From positions 1 to 38,383 of the forward strand of contig JAFDGA010000024.1 in NCBI GenBank assembly GCA_019309545.1: DNA of 38,383 nt, read 5' to 3'. Each line of letters begins with the position of its first letter. Positions within the stretch are counted from its first letter, which is position 1. Position numbers and translations under genes: made by a program. The DNA is from Deltaproteobacteria bacterium (GTDB taxonomy: Bacteria; Desulfobacterota; Desulfobaccia; Desulfobaccales; Desulfobaccaceae). Below are positions 31,867 through 38,383 of the stretch, piece after piece. The notes beneath the pieces are model-generated. The model worked only from the letters and a program-made list of their open reading frames with translations, was not told where the DNA came from and did no database searches.

Positions 31867-32844
31867 ATGCGCCTGATCTTCCTCGGCTATCATAATATCG
31901 GCCATATCTGTCTGGAAGTCCTGGGGGACCTTTGTCGGCAGTATGGTGATGAAATTGTGGCGGTAGTCACCCACGCTGATGATCCGGGCGAGAATATCTG
32001 GTTTGCCTCAGTGCGAGAGCTGGCCTGGGCGCAATATCATCCCCTCTATCAACCGGCTGACCCCAACGACCCGCAGTTTGTCGAAGTCATGCGGCGGCTG
32101 GCGCCCGACTTTATTTTTTCCTGTTATTATCGCCAGATGTTGAAAAAACCGCTGCTGGACCTGCCGCGCTTTGGGGCGCTGAATCTGCATGGCAGCCTGC
32201 TGCCCCGGTACCGGGGGCGTTGTCCGGTCAATTGGGTGCTGATTAACGGCGAAAACGAAACCGGGGTGACCCTGCATTATATGGAAGAAAAGCCTGATTG
32301 CGGCGACTTGGTGGCCCAGAAGCGGGTGCCTATCACCCTGGAGGACACGGCATTGACTCTGTTTGCCAAAATGACCGCCGCAGCCGGGGAATTAATCCGA
32401 GAAATTTATCCCCCATTACGCGCCGGGGTTGCGCCCCGAATTCCTCAGGACCATCGCCAGGCCAGCTATTTTGGGGGCCGACACCCCCAGGATGGTAAAA
32501 TTGACTGGAATCAATCCGCCTGGCAGATTTACAACCTGGTGCGGGCCGTCACCCACCCTTATCCCGGGGCGTTCACCACGCATCGGAGCCGCAAGCTCTT
32601 CATCTGGAAAGGTAAAATGGTAAATGAACCACTGCCCCCAGGTTCGCAGCCGGGGCAGGTGGTGGCTATTCTTCCTAATGAGGGGTTGCTAGTTGCTACG
32701 GGTGAGGGGGGATTTTTGCTGCAGCAGGGGCAATTCGAGGGAGAACCAGAGTTGGCGGGGGCGGAACTGGCGGATCAGGGGGGTTGGCCCGGCCAAAGGC
32801 TGGGCGATGATCAGCCCACTCAGGCGGGGAGGGAGCTATCTTGA
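31867..32844 (+). CDS. arnA: UDP-Ara4N formyltransferase (ArnA N-terminal half, separate gene)
   Basis: A 325-residue formyltransferase. The 10-formyl-THF site is present: Asn106 and His108 in ALNLHGSLLPRYRG and Asp144 in KPDCGD, equal to Asn102, His104 and Asp140 of E. coli ArnA. A C-terminal OB-like part (about 210-300) follows. In E. coli this domain is fused to the UDP-glucuronate decarboxylase; here the stop overlaps the decarboxylase start in TTGA. It formylates UDP-4-amino-arabinose before lipid transfer. The last 30 residues are low complexity. Confidence 0.9.
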   Translation: MRLIFLGYHNIGHICLEVLGDLCRQYGDEIVAVVTHADDPGENIWFASVRELAWAQYHPLYQPADPNDPQFVEVMRRLAPDFIFSCYYRQMLKKPLLDLPRFGALNLHGSLLPRYRGRCPVNWVLINGENETGVTLHYMEEKPDCGDLVAQKRVPITLEDTALTLFAKMTAAAGELIREIYPPLRAGVAPRIPQDHRQASYFGGRHPQDGKIDWNQSAWQIYNLVRAVTHPYPGAFTTHRSRKLFIWKGKMVNEPLPPGSQPGQVVAILPNEGLLVATGEGGFLLQQGQFEGEPELAGAELADQGGWPGQRLGDDQPTQAGRELS

Positions 32845-33878
32845 AAATCTTGATTCTGGGAGTGAATGGCTTTATCGGCAATGCCTTGGTGCGCCGCATC
32901 CTCAACACCCGCGACTGGGAAGTCTTTGGCATGGATTTGTTTGCTAATAAATTAGATCATTCCCTGGATCATCCGCGCTTCCACTTCCTGGAGGGGGACA
33001 TCGCCATTAATAAGGAATGGATCGAATATCACATCAAAAAATGCGATGTTGTCCTGCCCCTGGTAGCCATTGCGACGCCGATGAGTTACGTCAAACAGCC
33101 CCTTCAGGTATTTGAGTTGGATTTTGAGGAAAATCTGCGTATTGTCCGGCAATGTGTCAAATATCAGACGCGGATTATCTTCCCCTCCACCTCAGAAGTC
33201 TACGGCATGTGTGCCGAGCCCGAGTTCCACGAAGATTCCAGCCTGATGGTCTTGGGACCGATTCATAAACAGCGCTGGATTTATAGCTGTTGCAAACAAT
33301 TGCTGGATCGGGTAATCTGGGCCTATGGTCAGGAGGGCAAGCTTCAGTTTACCCTTATTCGCCCCTTTAACTGGATCGGCCCCAAGCTCGACGATATCGA
33401 TGCCGCCAAAGAGGGTAGTTCCCGCGTGGTGACCCAGTTTATCATTAACCTGGTCAACCGCGAACCGATCCGGTTGGTGGATGGGGGCCGCCAGAAACGC
33501 TGTTTTACCTACGTTGAAGACGGTATTGATTGCCTGATGAAGATCATCGAAAATCCTGGCAAGGTGGCTGACGGCCAGATCTTTAATATCGGCAATCCCA
33601 ACAATGAAGTTTCGGTCAAAGATCTGGCTTATATGCTGCGGGAGCTGTTTATGAATCATCCGGACCATCAACATGACCAGGAGTATTCCGAAATCATCCA
33701 GGTGCCTCACGAGGAATACTATGGCCAAGGCTATCAGGATATTCTGTCCCGCAAACCGGCTATTGACCAGGCGCGCCAGTTACTGGGGTGGGAACCCCGG
33801 ACAGATTTACCCACCTCCTTAAAATATACCCTCGATGCCTTCCTGACCGAGATTCGGCGGCTGAACAACCAAGGCTGA
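32841..33878 (+). CDS. arnA: UDP-glucuronate decarboxylase (ArnA C-terminal half, separate gene)
   Basis: A 345-residue SDR-type NAD enzyme. GVNGFIGNALVRRIL is the Rossmann motif; PSTSEVYGMC and WIYSCCKQLLDRVIWAYG carry the Ser and Tyr-X3-Lys of the active site; GGRQKRCFTYVEDGID contains the Arg used in decarboxylation. It matches E. coli ArnA (residues past 310) along nearly its full length. It oxidises and decarboxylates UDP-GlcA to the 4-keto-pentose. Start TTG 32841 with GGGAGGGAG upstream. The transaminase ArnB, needed next, is not in the window. Confidence 0.92.
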   Translation: MKILILGVNGFIGNALVRRILNTRDWEVFGMDLFANKLDHSLDHPRFHFLEGDIAINKEWIEYHIKKCDVVLPLVAIATPMSYVKQPLQVFELDFEENLRIVRQCVKYQTRIIFPSTSEVYGMCAEPEFHEDSSLMVLGPIHKQRWIYSCCKQLLDRVIWAYGQEGKLQFTLIRPFNWIGPKLDDIDAAKEGSSRVVTQFIINLVNREPIRLVDGGRQKRCFTYVEDGIDCLMKIIENPGKVADGQIFNIGNPNNEVSVKDLAYMLRELFMNHPDHQHDQEYSEIIQVPHEEYYGQGYQDILSRKPAIDQARQLLGWEPRTDLPTSLKYTLDAFLTEIRRLNNQG

Positions 33879-33894
33879 GGTTTTTTAAGAACCT

Positions 33895-34812
33895 GTGATG
33901 CATTTGGCAATAAAAGTTGATGTTGATACTCTGGCCGGCTATCGGGAAGGAGTGCCGTCACTGTTGGCGCTTTTTCAAGAACGGGGTATTCGGGCCAGTT
34001 TCTTTGTTGCCATGGGACCGGATAACTCCGGCCAGGCTATCTGGCGGCTGTTCCGACGCAAAGGTTTTTTACACAAAATGCTGCGGACACGGGCCCCGCA
34101 ACTGTATGGTTTGAGGACCCTGGCCTATGGCACCCTGTTGCCCGCCCCGATGATTGTCGCCGCCGCACCGGGGTTGCTCCCAGAGGTGGTGGCGGCTGGC
34201 CATGAATTGGGTATTCATGGATACGACCATGTGTACTGGCAGGATCACCTTAACCATTTGCCTCAGGAGGCCATTCACCTGGAAATTCTACGCGCCCAAA
34301 AGACTTTTATCAAGGTTATGGGTTACCCGGCCAAGGCCTTTGCCGCCCCTGGTTGGCAGTGTAACCCGGCCAGTCAGGCCGTCCTGGCAGCTGAAGATTT
34401 TCTTTACGTCAGCAATACTCGGGGCTACTGTCCTTATTTTCCCCGCTATGACCGCCAGGTCTTTCCCACTTTGGAAATCCCTACCACTCTGCCTACCCTG
34501 GACGAACTTTTAGGGTTAAACGGTCGCACTGCCGGAGACTTTAATCAAGAAATCCTGGCCCGTCTGCGTCCCGGCCAGGTTGAAGTCCTCACCGTTCATG
34601 CCGAAGCCGAAGGGCGTATCTTTAAAGATGATTTTGCCCGCCTCCTGGATCAATTGCAGGGCCGTGGGGTCAAATTCCTTCGCCTGGGAGATTGGGTCCA
34701 GGAGCTGTTATCTTCGCCAACCGCCCTCCTGTCAGCACCGGTTACGTGGGGGACACTGCCCGGACGGGCCGGAGAAGTTGCCTGCCAGGGGCCTTTGGAG
34801 GGCCAACCATGA
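33895..34812 (+). CDS. arnD: ArnD-like lipid-linked Ara4FN deformylase
   Basis: A 305-residue polysaccharide deacetylase-family protein. IKVDVDTLAGYREGVPSLL carries the metal Asp; RASFFVAMGPDNSGQAIWRLFRRKGFLHKMLR, ELGIHGYDHVYWQ (metal His pair) and IPTTLPTLDELLG follow, all collinear with E. coli ArnD. It removes the formyl group from undecaprenyl-phosphate-Ara4FN. Start is GTG 33895 or ATG 33898. It has about 30 extra C-terminal residues, and its stop overlaps ispD in ATGA, joining the lipid A genes to isoprenoid synthesis. Confidence 0.9.
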   Translation: MMHLAIKVDVDTLAGYREGVPSLLALFQERGIRASFFVAMGPDNSGQAIWRLFRRKGFLHKMLRTRAPQLYGLRTLAYGTLLPAPMIVAAAPGLLPEVVAAGHELGIHGYDHVYWQDHLNHLPQEAIHLEILRAQKTFIKVMGYPAKAFAAPGWQCNPASQAVLAAEDFLYVSNTRGYCPYFPRYDRQVFPTLEIPTTLPTLDELLGLNGRTAGDFNQEILARLRPGQVEVLTVHAEAEGRIFKDDFARLLDQLQGRGVKFLRLGDWVQELLSSPTALLSAPVTWGTLPGRAGEVACQGPLEGQP

Positions 34813-35534
34813 CCGTGGCCGCCATTGTTCCGGCCGCCGGAGTAGGTCGGCGTATGGGCCACAAAATCCCCAAGCCCTACCTTCCTCTGGCCGGAAAGCC
34901 CATTCTGGCTCATACCCTGGCAGTGTTTGAATCCCTACCAGAGATCGACGAGATTACCGTAGTTACTCACCCCGCCGAACTGGAGTTCTGCCAGGAAAAA
35001 ATATTGGTCCCTTATGGATTTCAAAAAGTCTTACGGTTGGTGCCCGGAGGCAAGGAACGTCAGGACAGTGTGTATCATGCCCTGAAAATCCTTTATCATC
35101 AAGAAGACTTGGAAATTATTGTGGTGCATGACGGAGTGCGCCCGTTTGTGACCCCTGAGGCCATTCGCCAGACCATTCAGGTCGCTCGTGACAGCGGTGC
35201 CGCCATTTTAGCCCAACCTGCCCAGGATACTATCAAGCGAGTGAACAAAAAACATCAGGTTCAAGAGACCTTAGATCGCCGGGACCTATGGCTGGTGCAA
35301 ACTCCTCAGGCCTTCAAAGCCGATCTGCTCTGGAAGGCCTTTGTCGAAGCCTATGCCAGGAATTTTTTTGGTACCGATGAAGCCTCTTTACTAGAGCAAC
35401 TGGGAGTGCCGGTCACGGTGGTCAAAGGTTCTCCCTATAATCTGAAAATTACTACTCCGGAGGACCTCCACCTGGCCGAAATTCTGCTCAAGATGAGGCA
35501 GAAGTCCAAACATGCGCGTCGGACTAGGATATGA
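34809..35534 (+). CDS. ispD: 2-C-methyl-D-erythritol 4-phosphate cytidylyltransferase
   Basis: A 241-residue IspD. The CTP-binding start is AAIVPAAGVGRRMG with KPYLPLAGKPIL; VHDGVRPFVTPE and the later DEASLLEQLGVPVTVVKGSPYNLKITTPEDL are the family signatures. It makes CDP-methylerythritol in the MEP isoprenoid pathway. ATG 34809 is chosen because it begins the CTP motif; a 39-residue upstream extension within arnD is rejected. ispF starts within its last 23 bases, so the two steps are coupled. Confidence 0.95.
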   Translation: MTVAAIVPAAGVGRRMGHKIPKPYLPLAGKPILAHTLAVFESLPEIDEITVVTHPAELEFCQEKILVPYGFQKVLRLVPGGKERQDSVYHALKILYHQEDLEIIVVHDGVRPFVTPEAIRQTIQVARDSGAAILAQPAQDTIKRVNKKHQVQETLDRRDLWLVQTPQAFKADLLWKAFVEAYARNFFGTDEASLLEQLGVPVTVVKGSPYNLKITTPEDLHLAEILLKMRQKSKHARRTRI

Positions 35535-35988
35535 TGCCCACCGGCTGGTGCCCGACCGCCCCTTAATTCTGGGCGGGGTGGAGATCCCTTATCATCTCGG
35601 CCTAAAAGGACATTCTGACGCTGATGTCCTCTCCCACGCCATTGGCGACGCGCTTTTGGGGGCGGTAGGGGCGGGAGATCTAGGGCAGCATTTCCCCGAC
35701 AGTGATCCAGCCTACCAGGGGATTTCCAGTCTGGTCTTATTGGAGAAGATTATGGCCCTGATCCGGAAAAGGGGCTATCATCTAATTAATGTCGATGCCA
35801 CGGTGGTCGCCCAAGCCCCGACCCTGAAACCCTATATTCCCCAAATGAATGCTACCCTGGCCCAGACCCTGCAACTATCGCCGCAGGCGGTGAATATCAA
35901 GGCCACTACCACCGAAAAAATGGGCTTTACCGGCCGCGGCGAAGGCCTGGCCGCCTATGCCGTGGTGTTGGTGGATCAAGCCGGATGA
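35512..35988 (+). CDS. ispF: 2-C-methyl-D-erythritol 2,4-cyclodiphosphate synthase
   Basis: A 158-residue IspF. The metal site is DAHRL (Asp8, His10) with the later His of LSHAIGDALLGA; HSDADVLSH, DLGQHFPDSDP and the C-terminal TTTEKMGFTGRGEGLAAYAV complete the family pattern. It forms the cyclic diphosphate in the MEP pathway, directly after the missing IspE step. Length is normal. Confidence 0.96.
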   Translation: MRVGLGYDAHRLVPDRPLILGGVEIPYHLGLKGHSDADVLSHAIGDALLGAVGAGDLGQHFPDSDPAYQGISSLVLLEKIMALIRKRGYHLINVDATVVAQAPTLKPYIPQMNATLAQTLQLSPQAVNIKATTTEKMGFTGRGEGLAAYAVVLVDQAG

Positions 35989-36036
35989 GTGATTTAGATT
36001 GAAAATTGCTCGGCCTTTTGGCATGATTAAATAACT

Positions 36037-36603
36037 ATGTCAAAAATATGTCCATCGCCAACCGAGTGCATGCAGTTGATGGCTGAGCATCAGATGCTGC
36101 CCAACATTCGGGAGCATAGCCTGCGGGTCAGGGAGGCGGCCCTAATGGTCGGCGAAGCTCTGGTGGAGGCAGGTTGTCAATTGCACCTCTCCCTGCTTGA
36201 GGCCGGGGCTCTGCTCCACGACATTGCCAAGACCACCTGCCTGCGTAACGGCGGCGATCATGCTCAGCTCGGAGCAGAGTGGCTGCAAGACTATGGCTAT
36301 CCAGAGGTGGCCGAAATCATTCGGGGGCATGTCTATCTGCCTACTCGGGTCCGGGAATCCCCCCGCATCTGTGAGGCCGAGGTGGTCAATTATGCCGATA
36401 AACGGGTAATGCATACCCAGGTCGTGCCCCTTGAGGTGAGGTTTGCCGATCTACGGAATCGATATGGTCGGAATGATCAGGCCCGGCAACGCATAACCGA
36501 GCTTGAGCGGCGCACTCGCCGACTGGAAGATAAACTGTTTGCACCCCTCAGCCTCAATCCTCCTGACTTACTTTGTATCAATGACTCCTGGAGGGCAGTA
36601 TGA
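36037..36603 (+). CDS. HD-domain metal-dependent phosphohydrolase
   Basis: A 188-residue HD-fold protein. The H...HD...D ligands are His27 (REHSLRV), His61-Asp62 (LLHDIAK) and Asp121 (NYADKRV), with extra His75 and His98. This resembles small HD hydrolases acting on nucleotides or related phosphates. It starts 48 bases after ispF and overlaps ddl by four bases (ATGA), so it is co-translated with the peptidoglycan gene. Substrate unknown. Confidence 0.85.
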   Translation: MSKICPSPTECMQLMAEHQMLPNIREHSLRVREAALMVGEALVEAGCQLHLSLLEAGALLHDIAKTTCLRNGGDHAQLGAEWLQDYGYPEVAEIIRGHVYLPTRVRESPRICEAEVVNYADKRVMHTQVVPLEVRFADLRNRYGRNDQARQRITELERRTRRLEDKLFAPLSLNPPDLLCINDSWRAV

Positions 36604-37532
36604 ATAAATTGCGCCTGGCGCTTATCAGTGGCGGCAAATCCTCGGAACGGGAGGTGTCGCTGAAGAGTGGCGAACAGGTCTATCAGGCCCTGGACAAAAG
36701 CAAATATGACATCCGGCGCTATGACCCCCTGGTCGATCTGGAAAAACTGGTGCGCGACGCCCCTGAACTCGATGTCGCCCTGATCATCATGCATGGCCGC
36801 TGGGGGGAGGACGGCACCATCCAGGGCCTGCTTGATCTGTTAGGTATTCCCTATCAGGGGTCTGGGGTGCTGGGCAGTGCCCTGGCCATCAACAAGGAGA
36901 TCAGCAACCAGCGTTATCGCCAGGCCGGGCTAAAAACGCCTAAGGAAGTGGTCTTTTCTCGCACCCAGGTCCCGCCCCCGGCGGAAATCGAGGCCCGGCT
37001 GGGACTGCCTGCGGTCATCAAACCGGTCAGCGAAGGCTCCAGTATCGGGGTCACCATCGCTCAATCCCGGGAACAACTGGCGGCCGGCATCGAAACCGCG
37101 CTGGCCACTGATAATCGGGTGTTGGTGGCGGAATTCATAGCTGGCACCGAGGTCACCGGCGCGGTCTTGGGCAACGACCACTTGCAGGCCCTGCCGCTGG
37201 TGGAGATCGTTCCGGCTACGGATTATCCCTTCTTTACCTATGAAGCCAAATATAAAGCTGGCGCTACCACCGAAATCTGCCCGGCCCGGATCAGTCCGGA
37301 ACTCACGACCAAAGCCCAGCAATGCGCCCTGACCGCGCATCGGGCCCTGGAATGTCGGGGCTACAGCCGCACCGATATGATTATCCGGGACGGCGACATC
37401 TATGTCCTGGAGACCAATACCATCCCTGGCATGACCGCCACCAGCCTTTTCCCCCAGGCCGCCCAAGCCCAGGGCCTGAGTTTTTCGGCCCTGCTCGACC
37501 GACTCATTGATCTGGCTTTGGAAAATTCATGA
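36600..37532 (+). CDS. ddl: D-alanine--D-alanine ligase
   Basis: A 310-residue ATP-grasp ligase. ISGGKSSEREVSLKSG is the N-terminal signature, HGRWGEDGTIQGLLDLLGIPYQGSG the substrate region, PAVIKPVSEGSSIGVT the ATP-binding lysine and loop, and VLETNTIPGMTATSLFPQAA the metal-binding end. It joins two D-alanines for peptidoglycan. It overlaps the HD hydrolase gene and is followed after four bases by a beta-lactamase-family gene. Confidence 0.95.
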   Translation: MNKLRLALISGGKSSEREVSLKSGEQVYQALDKSKYDIRRYDPLVDLEKLVRDAPELDVALIIMHGRWGEDGTIQGLLDLLGIPYQGSGVLGSALAINKEISNQRYRQAGLKTPKEVVFSRTQVPPPAEIEARLGLPAVIKPVSEGSSIGVTIAQSREQLAAGIETALATDNRVLVAEFIAGTEVTGAVLGNDHLQALPLVEIVPATDYPFFTYEAKYKAGATTEICPARISPELTTKAQQCALTAHRALECRGYSRTDMIIRDGDIYVLETNTIPGMTATSLFPQAAQAQGLSFSALLDRLIDLALENS

Positions 37533-37536
37533 CCAG

Positions 37537-38383
37537 ATGAGCAATTCCTGGCCGGTTCTGGATGAGATATTACAGCAAGGACTGCGCCACCAAGTTTTTA
37601 CTGGGGCCGCGCTGTTAGTGGGACTCAAGGGAGAACTGCGCTACGAGGCTGCGGTCGGACAGGTTGATCAAACTCCCGAGGCCGCTCCGGTCCACCGCAA
37701 CACCTTCTTTGATCTGGCCTCCCTGACCAAACCGTTGGCTACGGGGCTGGCGCTACTGACCCTCATGGCTGCCGGGCGGCTACAATTGACCACCACTCTG
37801 GGCGAAATTCTGCCCGGTGACCGGCTGCCGCATGATAAACTGCCCCTCACCCTCGGGTCCTTGCTGACCCATAGCGCCGGGTTGCCGGCTTGGCGGCCTT
37901 TTTATCAGACTATCTTAGTGCAACCCCCCGAGCAACGACCGGGAATGCTGGAAAAGCTGGCCGCCGCCGAGCCTTTGGAATATCCGCCCGGTACCGCCAC
38001 CGTGTATAGTGATTTAGGTTTCATGCTCCTTAAGGGGGTGATCGAAACCGCCAGCGGCCAGGATCTGGACAGCTTCTGCCGGGAGCAGCTTTATATTCCC
38101 CTGGGGCTGCCCGGACTGGGGTTTTGCCCCCGGAGCCGCCCCGGTGGTGATAAGCGAGATTATGCCGCTACCGAGACCGGTCTGATTCCTGAGCGCTCCA
38201 TCCGGGGCGAGGTGCACGATGAAAACGCCTGGGCCGCCGGGGGCATCGCCGGGCATGCCGGATTATTCGGGCGGGGCTGGGAAGTCTTCCGGCTGCTGGC
38301 GGCGCTCTATCAGAGCTATCAAGGAAAAACGCCACAATTTTTCCATACCCCCTGGGTCCGCACCTTTCTCACCCCAGCGCCGG
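37537..38383 (+). CDS. Serine hydrolase of the class C beta-lactamase family, 3' truncated by window end
   Basis: At least 282 residues are visible with no stop before the window ends. The nucleophile motif SLTK is at 62-65, and the second motif is YSD at 158-160, in place of the more usual YSN. FTGAALLVG, LTHSAGLPAW and GGIAGHAGLFG are typical of this penicillin-binding/esterase family. There is no signal peptide, so it may be cytoplasmic. It follows ddl by four bases and may act on peptidoglycan fragments or related amides. Confidence 0.9.
   Translation, partial: MSNSWPVLDEILQQGLRHQVFTGAALLVGLKGELRYEAAVGQVDQTPEAAPVHRNTFFDLASLTKPLATGLALLTLMAAGRLQLTTTLGEILPGDRLPHDKLPLTLGSLLTHSAGLPAWRPFYQTILVQPPEQRPGMLEKLAAAEPLEYPPGTATVYSDLGFMLLKGVIETASGQDLDSFCREQLYIPLGLPGLGFCPRSRPGGDKRDYAATETGLIPERSIRGEVHDENAWAAGGIAGHAGLFGRGWEVFRLLAALYQSYQGKTPQFFHTPWVRTFLTPAP

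Noticed and set aside
34692-34808. 39-residue extension of IspD
   Set aside because: It overlaps arnD and precedes the CTP-binding motif, which should be at the N-terminus.

Overview
This is chromosomal DNA, fairly GC-rich with many overlapping genes, most likely from an anaerobic Gram-negative bacterium of the former Deltaproteobacteria (Desulfobacterota), perhaps a Desulfobacca/Syntrophobacter-like lineage. The grounds are a pyruvate:ferredoxin oxidoreductase tied to a flavin/Fe-S NADH module, a flavoredoxin-type protein, an rpsU-yqeY-mutS2-dnaG-rpoD block, and an Ara4N lipid A pathway that implies an outer membrane. The taxon is inferred from gene content only.

Layout. 1-151: tail of an MDR alcohol dehydrogenase. 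152-1193: AT-rich accessory stretch with an unknown 192-aa protein and a doubtful small membrane ORF, bracketed by an imperfect direct repeat. 1194-3876: MoxR-type AAA+ ATPase overlapping a 611-aa protein with a TraB/EreA-like N-terminus. 3898-4729 (minus): MntA/HepT toxin-antitoxin pair. 4818-5916: two copies of a 115-bp palindrome-cored repeat flanking an Fe-S gene. 4986-11241 (minus): a continuous cluster porG-porD-porA-porB-nuoE-nuoF-(HoxU-like), with four of its junctions overlapping; a diverged second porG lies upstream at 11480-12034.

12313-13307: two small Cys-rich proteins around a flavin reductase-like protein. 13325-15201 (minus): endonuclease V and an aldehyde dehydrogenase-like protein that has lost several active-site residues. 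15502-20515: UbiA-family protein, small membrane proteins, BirA, a zinc-finger-less DnaJ behind a perfect sigma-70 promoter, DUF434 protein. 20686-27368: macromolecular-synthesis block rpsU, yqeY, mutS2, dnaG, rpoD. 27724-30815: CAU-anticodon tRNA, intrinsic terminator, Nif3-like protein, C4 zinc-ribbon coiled-coil protein, RNase HI, RNase P RNA and its terminator. 30843-34812: arnC, arnA split into two genes, arnD. 34809-38383: ispD, ispF, HD hydrolase, ddl, and a truncated class C beta-lactamase-family gene.

The strongest system-level signal is the por-nuoEF-HoxU-like cluster. The thiamine-diphosphate subunit overlaps nuoE by four bases, so the layout suggests a soluble 2-oxoacid:NAD+ (possibly bifurcating or confurcating) oxidoreductase without any hydrogenase or formate dehydrogenase subunit. 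The second candidate is the MoxR/TraB-like two-gene unit, which has no visible VWA partner.
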